From Oscarella lobularis (taxonomy: Eukaryota > Porifera > Homoscleromorpha > Homosclerophorida > Oscarellidae), in assembly GCF_947507565.1 (NCBI RefSeq), contig NC_089177.1:1488001-1552000 (forward strand): a stretch of DNA of 64,000 nt, written 5' to 3'. Below, one piece after another: positions 55,620 to 64,000 of this stretch. Position 1 is the stretch's first letter; the number at the start of each line of letters is the position of its first letter. The notes under the pieces are model-generated. The model had not been told where the DNA came from. It saw only the letters and a program-made list of their open reading frames with translations, and ran no database searches. The translations under genes and the position numbers were made by a program.

Positions 55620-58600
55620 TTACATATCAAACTTTTCAACGACAGTGTAAGCTTTCTTGGCTGTAGGCCGACTTGCTGATCGAGATACCCAACACCTTTC
55701 CATTAATCTTTGCCATCTGTCTGCAACATCTTGATCCATTTCCTCTGGAGGAGGAAAGCCTTGAGGACGAAGGTCTTCGTTCATAACTTTCAAAGCAAAC
55801 TCAACAGGAGATAGAGGTAGGGTAAAGGTGTCGTCGTCTCTGTAAGCTCTTTTGCCGTGCCACAGCTCCCACATAATAATACCAACACTAAAGATATCGG
55901 CAGCCGGACCGTACGCAGCGCACACTGCCACTTCAGGAGCCATGTAGAAGAGACTGCCACAGAAGGTGCCAGTGATTTCTTCTATGTTTTTCGTCAGCCC
56001 AAGATCAGCTATTCTAACAGCCTTGTTACTAGTGAGCTAAGCAAGAAATAGAGCAAATATAGCAAATGCGTACCAGCCTTTTTTGATTAATTAAGTGAAA
56101 TACCAGTATGTTCTCAGGTTTGACGTCTCGGTGTACCAGCTCCTTTCCGTGAAGAAAAGTTAGACCAAGAAGGATTTCACAAAGAATTTGTTTTGCTCTT
56201 CCGAATCCCTTCGAATTTCGTGCTGGAGCGCTGCCCTGGATTTCATCTGCCAAGGTGCCACCGTCACACCACTCAAAAGCGAGACCGAGTTTCAGAGGAT
56301 TCTGTTCCATCTGGACTAGACCGAAAAATTTGACAACATGATTGTTTTTGCCCGTGAGGTTCCTAGAAACAAACCTGAAATAGTACGATGATATGGATGG
56401 GGGGATTCTGTACCAACCTAACGGCGGCAAACTCTCGAAGGAAAATCTGTGCATTGTTCTTGGCGATTACACGTTTAAAAACTTTTAAAGCAAGGTTCTC
56501 GGAGTCTTTTCCCTTAAGCTTGACTTTGTGCACTATTCCAAAAGATCCGCCGCCAGCAGTAGTGGGAGGATCAGGCCAGACGAAGTCGTCGCGAGTATAA
56601 TTATGAATGCCGAGATGGAGCACGTACAGAGATGCCTGACCGATCGGTTCTTGACACTTCTTCAGCAGCTGCTCGTACTTTTTTTCATAGTCTTTAATTT
56701 GACGATCTCGCGCCGCGGCCAAATCTTTCTCGGTCGCTTTGAGCAGTTCTTCGAAGTTTGTGTACACAATTCTCGCCGTAGGACTGGTTGCTATAACAGC
56801 GTTTCTCACGTAGTCTCTAAGTTGATGTGGCGGTTCAGAGCAGATCTCTTTCAGTGTTGCCTCGTAAGCGTTCTTGAAGGATTGACGAAACATCGATTTC
56901 TTGACGTACTTTACAGCCATATAGCCTATCATGACAGGTAAAAGTAGAGGCAAAGCAAGAACTATTCCAACATATTTTGCAACTTTCTTGAGGTTATTTT
57001 CAGGGTTTTGAACGGAGGGAGCAATGGCATCGTCTTCGGTGGGGGACAACGATGGCATTACTGTTACAATTTCAGAACGAAACTCAATAAGACGCTGAAC
57101 TTCTTCTTCAACCTCTGGGCCAAGATCGGTGCCAGCAAGACAGCTGACCTTTTGCACTCCGCGAAAGTTACAGATCGCTCTGCTTAGGCGACTGTTAACT
57201 AGGCCAGCTATCTCGCTTTCGTCGGCGGAACTCTCCACATTTGTCGCGCTCTTGATGCTGTCCGCCGACTGCAAATGCTTGACGAGATCTTTCGTGAGAG
57301 TGTCAATTCTTTCGTCAAAGCGATGTCGCAAATCTGCCATGCTACCGGACTCAAACGACTCGTTGAACTCTCGAAGACGCTTAGCGTTTTCATCCTGGCG
57401 CAGCTTCTTTTGATCTTCCGGGAGCTTCATCTCACGGAAAGTACCTTGAATAGTACGCTCGATTTCATCCAGCAAATCAATAGGTTTCCTGACACACAAA
57501 AGTAAACAACCACGTAAAGACCGATTAGCCTACTGCATTTACTTCAAAGCCTTCAGGATCATGTTCTTCATTCCCCGCGGTAAGACCTTTGAGATTCCGT
57601 CGCACAGATTTCGCATGTCATCCGTCATTGCTGCCAATTCTTGGACTTGCTCGGCTAATTTGGAATTCATTGTAATCACTTGATGACGCTTGAACCCTTG
57701 CCATCTACATTGGAGTTGCTCGTAAAGCTCCTCGAGGTACTCTCTCGCGGCAACTTCTTTTGCTTCTTTGCCTTGGTACTGGTCAAGAAATCGATCCCAC
57801 TTGTTTACAACAAACAATGCGGAATCGGCGGGCGGAGGAGAGTTCGTTCCTTGAGCTACTGCTGCCAAAAGACCACCAATCTGCAAAAAATGTGAATTTT
57901 GGTTTCATACCATACATGCAAAGATGATCTTCTTTACCTGACCCCCAACTTCAGCAGCGCACGTTGCATCGATGACGTATATAAATCCACAGGCCGTATT
58001 CCTCTGGCACACTTTGGTTACGTCTTGCGCTCTAGACGAAGAAAAGTCGTCGCTCTCGTCCACTCCAGGACTATCAACCACGGTTAAGGTCTGCAATAAC
58101 AGGAAATAATTCCAAAGCTGATGTCAGTGCCTTTATGAATTTTTAAAACCTCAAAGAACTTGAAAGGCAAAAAAACTTCCGCTTTTAAGACTTTTCGCTT
58201 TTCTTGCTTTTCTCTTTGAGTCACCAACGCCGCAAACCGCTCTCTATCACTCTTCTTTTCTAGATCAAGCGTTTCAACACCATCATCTGTCTCTTCAGCT
58301 CGTATCTCAAAGTGCAGCACGGCTTCTTTATTTTGCCCGTATTTGATTTCACACAACGAAGACGTTGTGGCGTTGTGGCTCGTTGGAAGCAGAGGTGACC
58401 CCATCATTGCGTTTATTAGGGTACTTTTACCAGACGAAGTGGTCCCTAAAAGGACTCTCATATAGTTCGTTCTAATTGCATATGTTATTGTACCAGCTAC
58501 AGACGGACCTGAAACTAGAAACATAGGCTTCCCTCTCGTACAAGAGTTCTTAGTCGCTTCAAAATCATCGTCGCTCATCCAAGCTGCCCTTTTTGTAATG

Positions 58601-58985
58601 AGGAGCTTCTCTAGAAGCGGCAAAATATCGCCGTCGGTGACAAAAACTCTGATATTGTCGATAAGACGCTCAAACTCGGCTTTTTTCTCGTTGAACACCC
58701 GAACTGACTGCTCAGCGACAGTTAGAACCTAATGTACGCCCCATGCAAATGTAAATTAACGATCGTTCGTCTCGTTTTTTTGTGCTCGCTGCTTACCGGT
58801 CTACTGTTTCCTCTCACGCCTTTGCTTTTGAGATCCTGTAGAAGGCTCTCTTTCAACTGTAAGACGTTCTCCGCTTCTTTGCAATCGACGCCTAATTGTG
58901 TGCACAAGCGTATCCCCTCAGGAAGGGACGAAAGGTTCGCCACTTCTTCAACGGATGGCAGAGAAGGCGCTTGAGACTTATTCAT
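55620..58985 (-). CDS. Dynamin-like GTPase fused to a protein kinase
   Basis: Predicted 1005 aa from seven exons with matching phases: 58797-58985, 58150-58728, 57938-58090, 57543-57880, 56418-57488, 56104-56374, 55620-56036. The N-terminal GTPase of dynamin/EHD type has G1 LLGTTSSGKST (about residue 158), G3 VVDSPG and G4 VVNKWD. A helical region and a membrane-seeking segment near residue 592 (VGIVLALPLLLPVMIGYMAV) recall mitofusin/atlastin-like membrane anchoring. The kinase starts at about residue 735 (GGGSFGIVHKV, ALKVFKR). It has HRDVKPENIL, DLG in place of DFG (IADLGLTK), GSLFYMAPE and a complete C-lobe. Its likely role is a membrane-bound signalling kinase controlled by GTP. Proteins annotated as dual-specificity DSTYK-like kinases in basal animals may share this layout; I could not check. 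Confidence 0.85.
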
Positions 58986-59595
58986 GGCTTTCTCGGGGCA
59001 GCGGGCGTGACAGATGCTACCAAGCAAGCGTGATCAAACGCGTGACGTCGCGTGAAAGCTACCAGATATGCAGATAGGCCTAATAGACGACATTTTAGAC
59101 ATCCGGGCGAATGACGACCCGGATTGACAAGCCCAATTCGGCGAGAAAAGGCTTTTCAGCAGTTGTACCTACACTAAAACGTCACCGTATCCTACTCGTT
59201 CCCGATTCCAAGAGTCGCAAGTACACAACATGCCTGTCATAGTCTGGAGGGCCTCGCTCGGGCGAAGGTCTAGCCAGACTAGCCTGTGCAAGGAGTCCTG
59301 CGGTGGTGCCATAGATATATATCGTGGCACCGTGGCAGCGGGCCTTGTCATAGAAAGTCTAACGATAAAAACTGAACTGTCTATGGTACAGTAAATACTT
59401 TGAAAGAAGCAGAATTCAGCGCGCTGATATGATAGTACAAACAAATATCATAGTAAACTAAAACTTCTACTTAGTTAATTAATTAACGTCATAAGGAAGC
59501 AAACTACCATTCAGGGTATTAAAAAGGGCAATTGCAATTATAACCATATCGTGACCTACTAAAAGAAACTGCTACTGGTAAGTCTCCTCTACTAT
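58986..59595. other. Intergenic region between GTPase-kinase gene and GH2 pseudogene
   Basis: About 0.6 kb without a gene. It contains a CRE-like TGACGTCG at 59042-59049, some 57 bp upstream of the GTPase-kinase ATG, and a TTAATTAATTAA tract near 59474. The left breakpoint of the segmental duplication should be near 59596. Confidence 0.45.
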
Positions 59596-60480
59596 CCATG
59601 GTACCACCAGCTCGAGCCGCCGGCGGCGTCTGCACGCAAGGCGATCACATTGGAATCCGTCGAGTCGTTCTCATAATAACCGTGAAAGAGCATCGTCCAA
59701 ACGCACGACGAAGCTCATATATCCCGACTCGTGATAATCGAGATTAATCGCCCTTTAGATAGACGAGGCTCGATCAAAAAACGCCGTCGAAAATCAAATA
59801 AATCCATATTGATTTTCCCTTCCAGTCGTCGGGGAGATGAAAGTGCTTGCAATACCAAGTCGTGTTTTGTTGCAAATAGCCGTTGTGCTCTGGGCCGTCG
59901 ATTGACTATTTGCTGCCAACAATGCCGTCGCGCGGAACGTTGACGTAGTCACGTGAAGCGCGATTGTTTTGTACGGGAGTGGGCGGGGCCGTTGGGAGAG
60001 GTCGGGAGGCGCGATGCGATCATTTCGAATGGGCGACAGCAGTAAAAATAAAGAAGACGCAGTTGTCGTGACGTGCACAGTGCATGATTCGTTTTAGTCC
60101 GTTTTCGGTTCGTTGCCCTTCTGTTTTTTGTTCGCCCGGCTAGCCAGTCATTGTCCGACGGCGCGCAGTCGTTCGATTGGCCTAAGTGGCATCCACTTCT
60201 CCACGTGCCATTTCTTGGTGAAAATCCACGTCGCGCAGTTGAGCTGCGAGCAGCAGTTCGCTTGGCATTCTGCTTTGGTTGTGCTCATTGAAGATTGTAG
60301 CAGAAGTGGCCGTGGATCGGTTTTGGAGCCCATATACTTACTAAGTAGGCTTCGCGATCTATATCTGTCTCCCGAATAGGGATCGCCGAGATGAAAACGC
60401 CAGCGGTAGTCAAACAAGATCTCTTCTCGAGTAAGCGCCCATTGAGGAAACATCACCACAAACGACTCCAACGAAAGAGT
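59596..60480 (-). pseudogene. Truncated pseudogene copy of the GH2 gene (5' third)
   Basis: Matches the GH2 gene from its start to about codon 265 (51354 down to about 50555). The first part reads MFPQWALTREEILFDYRW and ECQANCCSQLNCATWIF. The later part keeps GYLQQNTTWYCKHFHLP and SIWIYLIFDGVF. It has in-frame stops, frameshifts, loss of the initiating ATG context, and a replaced stretch of about 140 bp at 60000-60140. Similarity ends sharply near 59596, so the catalytic barrel was never copied or has been lost. It cannot make an enzyme. Confidence 0.88.
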
Positions 60481-60508
60481 CTGCCCCAATAGCGCACTTT
60501 CAGAAACG

Positions 60509-60516
60509 TGACGTCA
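60509..60516. promoter_or_regulatory. CRE-type palindrome TGACGTCA kept upstream of GH2 pseudogene
   Basis: Same AACGTGACGTCACACC context as at 51394-51401 before the intact GH2 gene. Confidence 0.4.
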
Positions 60517-60944
60517 CACCAACCTCAATTTCGATCCCGACGAAATACTAGTTGTATTTAATTATAACAGCACGATGAATTTCCTGCCAGCAGCTTTATA
60601 ATCTGCATAAGTCAGTGTATTGGTAAGTAGGCCTACGTACCAGCCAGCAGCGCGAATTATTTGCGGCGGCATATCTCAGTCAGTGCACCACTCACGAACC
60701 ACCGCAATTATGCAGGAAGTCATATGCCGCCCCAGATATCATACGTTAGTCTTGCCAGTTGCTACTACTTCTACACCATTCACTATCTAAAATTACAACC
60801 ACAGACTTAGTCTACGACAAAAAAATGGACTCCAACGATCCGTGTAGACCCTACCAGCTACTGTACTGACAAGCAAATGACTACATGTATATCAGCGGTA
60901 GTGCCTGTTGTATGATTTGTCGTGCGCGTGCTCGGTTGTTGAGC

Positions 60945-63900
60945 CTACAGGAAAGTTGCCAGCTCGGACGAGACGCCGGTGTACGACGGATTTTCGAATG
61001 CCTTTTTTCCAGTAGGATCCTTCTTACCTGTAAAAGATCCCGATGTTGGAATGCCGGTGCGCGAAAGATTTTCGTAAGACAGGTGATCACCGCTTCTTGT
61101 CGCACCGGTATCGCCAGTTTCTCCCGCTGCTTTTGACGAATCCAAATCGTCTGTGTTGACATTCGCGTAAACCGGACCCTGCCACGACAATCTCTTTTTC
61201 TTCTTCACCTTCTCAGGCTCTTTCTGCGGTATCTCCTCGTACGTAATACGCTTCTGACCGCTCGGTGAAGAAGGAACATCGCCACCGCTCATATCCAAGT
61301 AAGAGTCTTTCGATTGAGGCAATGGAGCCTCTTCTTCAAACATGGGATCCAATTTGGTGCCAGAAGGAGTGACAGGACTCATCGAGGTGTAATACTCTTG
61401 AACGGGCGGCGGCTTCGATTGGGTCGGCATCATATTTGAATAACTCGGAGACGTGTTGCTCGGCTCGGCGGCGACTTTCTTCCTAGACACGTACCTTTGA
61501 TCCAACGCGAGGTCGTAAGCTCCTTCGCTGTCGTCGTCGCACAAATCTTTCATATCTTGCAATGCGCTGGCCACGTCGCCCGACGTTATTCTTTCCGACG
61601 GATTCCTCTCCCAACAGCGGAGCATAAGGCGGAACACGGACCGAGGACACAGCGGCGGACACTCCAAACTCAAGCTACCCTGAAGAATGCCGCCGATCAC
61701 TTGCTCGTTGTCTCGGCCGTAATACGGCTGATAGCCAAAGGAGAAGATTTCCCATAAAAGAACGCCCAGTGACCAGATGTCCGATTCGACCGTGTATTTC
61801 CCGTCGGTGATCGCTTCAGGCGCCATCCATCGAATCGGCAACGTGCCGCCTCTGCGACGATAATACTCTTCTTGGTACACATCTCTGGCCATACCAAAGT
61901 CGGAGATCTTCACCGACAATTGTTTGTCGTTTTCGCCGACGAGGCAGTTTCGTGCTGCGATGTCGCGATGAACGAACTTGTGCGAGGCGAGATAGGCGAC
62001 GCCGGATGCCGCCTGAGCGGCGATGTCGACCAGTTGCGCGATCGAGAGAAGAGGACGCGGATGCATCTCGTTGGGACGAGCTTTTCGAATGTAGTCCTTC
62101 AAATCGCCGTGTTTCATCAGTTCCGTGATGAGATAGAGTGGTTCGTCGTGCGTGCAGATTCCCAGAAGACGGACGATGTTCGGATGATCGAAGTCCATCA
62201 TAATTTCCATTTCCTTTCGGAAATCTTCGGCCGTTTCCTGCGACGATCCTCGCTTCATCGTTTTTACGGCAACTCGCGTTTTTTCTTCGCCTTTGACGAT
62301 TCCCGTGGCCCAGGCGAAATAGACTTTTCCGAATTGACCTTCGCCGAGTTCGTCTTCGATTTTGAGTCGGTCCTTGCTGAATTGGAATTCGTCGTACGTT
62401 GGCCAAGTCATGAGCCAGTGAGCTCCTCCGTGGGCGTCGTACAAGCTTCGGTCCTTCATCTCCATGACTTCCAATTTTGCCTGACGACGTCTCTTTCCCA
62501 TGCAGTATACAACAATCACGAGTACGATTAGTATCAGCACGGCCACAGAAACAGCTATGGCAATGATCGTTGTAATGTAAGTCCCTAAATGATGATAAAT
62601 AAAAAGCGAGAAAGAAACAACGATGTGTTTACTTACCGAGAGCTGGTGTTGGTGGTGTAACGGGTGTCGGAATCGGGAATTGGCAAGAATTGCTGCTCGG
62701 ACCGACGGTCATTTGGCCGCAATCAGCATGACTTTCCGCTTTCATAGTTACCGTGTATATATACCACTGGTCAAAGTCAATCGTAGACTCATCAAGCTGC
62801 AAGGTATCTGATCCACCGACCGATTTCCCGACGTACTTGGTATCCCTAAAGACTTGCCCAATGCCCGTTTCGTTTCCTTTGAATAAATTGACACGATATC
62901 CTTCACGTTCACCGCGCCAGTCAGAAACGTCCGTGTAATTTAATCGAATCGCTTTCACTTTGCCTTGATCTCCCAAAAGAGCTTCGCAAGTGTGAATCAC
63001 AGCGACAGACTGGGGAGCTGGAACAAACGCGACATTACATAACATACTCAATTGTTATATGAGCACATGCATACCTGCTGCGCAAGTGGAAACGTTCCGA
63101 GTTCCAAATGCACCCGCTCCTCGCCCGGAATGCGCTCGAATACGTACGATATAGCGATGGTAAGGCGTGAGACCAAAGAATTCCGTTTCACCAGTCACGT
63201 TCGAAGTATTGTATACGTGACCTTGATGAGACGATATGTCTGCTTCCACTCGAAACAGAATTCCATTAGGCTCAACTGCCCACGCGAGTTTTACCCACGT
63301 CGAATTCTTGTCGACCACGGCAATGTTTGGTTCATTAGGCACTGGAAAAAGCATTTCATACTTAAATAAATGAAATAAGTACTTATTGCGACAAACCTCC
63401 TTCACCAGTTCTGTTTCTTCCAGAAGCAAAAGGACCTTCCCCATCGACGCTACACGTTTCTGCAGCGATTTCTACGTGATACATGGTATACGGCGTTAGT
63501 TCAGTAAGCAGCGCTTCGTGATCTCCAGCGTCAAAGTCTGTTTCAGACGGTTTGCTATCGGGACTGTTTATCGGCCAGTACTGCGCGACGAAGCCGCACA
63601 AGACGCCGTTCAGGTCAGATTCCAAAGGCGAAATCCAACTCAGAAGAAGCGTCGAGCTTCCGTTTGTTTGACTAACAGTGAAATTTCGCGGCGCGGACGA
63701 CGGAGCTAATAAGCATTTTTTACAATCACAAAATGAGAAGAAACGTCGAAACTACGCTTACGAGATGGAGGCGTCTGAAAATATCGGGGATCAGAGACGT
63801 CTTCGGGCGATCCGTCCGCGTAACCGGCTACAAGCGTGGCTGAGAAAAGCGTATACGGCATCAATCCTTCCACACTTTCACTCGTCTCATTAGCATTGAT

Positions 63901-64000
63901 AACTCGCCTAATGAACGGAATAGATCCGTCTATTCGAACAGTGAGTGTGTAGTTCAGCGGATCCGAGTGCGGTCGTTCCCAATTTAATTTCACCGACGTT
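60945..64000 (-). CDS. Receptor tyrosine kinase with FN3 ectodomain (5' end beyond right edge)
   Basis: Exons seen: 63762-64000 (open at edge), 63397-63705, 63075-63341, 62637-63017, 60945-62584. The ectodomain has at least four FN3-like modules: near 63780-64000 (LNYTLTVRIDGS, LMPYTLFSATL), 63400-63705 (LTELTPYTMYHVEIAAET), 63075-63341 (WVKLAWAVEPNG, LTPYHRYIVRIRA) and 62700-63017 (YIYTVTMKAE). The membrane segment is IIAIAVSVAVLILIVLVIVV. The kinase is nearly the same as in the copy at 52049: GEGQFGKVY, VAVKTMK, HRDIAARNCLV, DFGMARDVYQEEYYRR, LPIRWMAPEA. The tail carries YTSM, YLDM, YEEI, YANV, YENL and, near the end, ENPSYTG, an NPxY motif for PTB-domain adaptors. The kinase type is nearest the insulin-receptor/Trk/ROR class by the YxxxYY loop. 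Confidence 0.92.

Noticed and set aside
59030-59595. Transposase or other mobile-element gene left of the GH2 pseudogene
   Set aside because: No transposase-like motif in any frame; only short AT tracts and a 91-codon ORF without features.

Overview
The window is nuclear DNA from an animal with a compact, intron-rich genome, most likely a sponge; a homoscleromorph such as Oscarella fits best, but this is inference. The reasons are metazoan gene families (receptor tyrosine kinases with fibronectin III domains, an ionotropic glutamate receptor, a class-A-type GPCR, CARD and death domains, an RNF213 homologue), very short GT-AG introns (mostly 45-75 bp), small gene spacing, and receptors of unusual domain make-up (kelch-kinase, plant-style LRR plus many membrane helices). 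There are no operons, Shine-Dalgarno sites, CRISPR arrays or rRNA genes. Exon coordinates were read by eye from splice signals and reading-frame continuity. They are good for most genes but are not transcript-verified.

Layout. 1-13291 (-): an RNF213-like giant AAA+ ATPase gene of at least 27 exons, running off the left edge before any RING domain. 14496-17482 (-): a complete ionotropic glutamate receptor. 17483-21281: about 3.8 kb with no intact gene but with a decayed glutamate-receptor copy, an 88-bp direct repeat and two perfect palindromes. 21282-22412 (+): an intronless GPCR. 23387-30150 (+): a CARD - ankyrin - degenerate ROC/COR - death domain protein with tandemly amplified ankyrin exons, flanked by a dispersed repeat. 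30862-31200 (-): a cysteine-rich secreted knottin-like protein. 32121-34459 (+): a ZIFL-type major facilitator transporter. 34754-37048 (-): a secreted parallel beta-helix protein. 37746-41581 (+): a kelch-ectodomain receptor kinase. 42623-43419 (+): a small serine-rich protein with an N-terminal acylation motif. 44549-47851 (+): an LRR protein with about ten membrane helices. 48415-51354 (-): a secreted intronless GH2 glycosidase. 52049-54034 (-): a short-ectodomain receptor tyrosine kinase. 55620-58985 (-): a dynamin-like GTPase fused to a protein kinase. 59596-60480 (-): a broken copy of the GH2 gene 5' end. 60945-64000 (-): a second receptor tyrosine kinase with at least four FN3 domains, open at the right edge.

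The right third is shaped by a segmental duplication. The pair GH2 + RTK at 48.4-54.0 kb recurs in the same order and orientation at 59.6-64.0 kb, including the sequence between the genes. After duplication one GH2 copy died, and one RTK copy lost its FN3 ectodomain and its C-terminal NPxY tail. Much of the window is sensing machinery: innate-immunity style (RNF213, CARD/death, LRR, GTPase-kinase) and cell-surface (RTKs, kelch kinase, GPCR, iGluR). Several promoters share a palindromic TGACGTCA (CRE-type) site close to the start codon.
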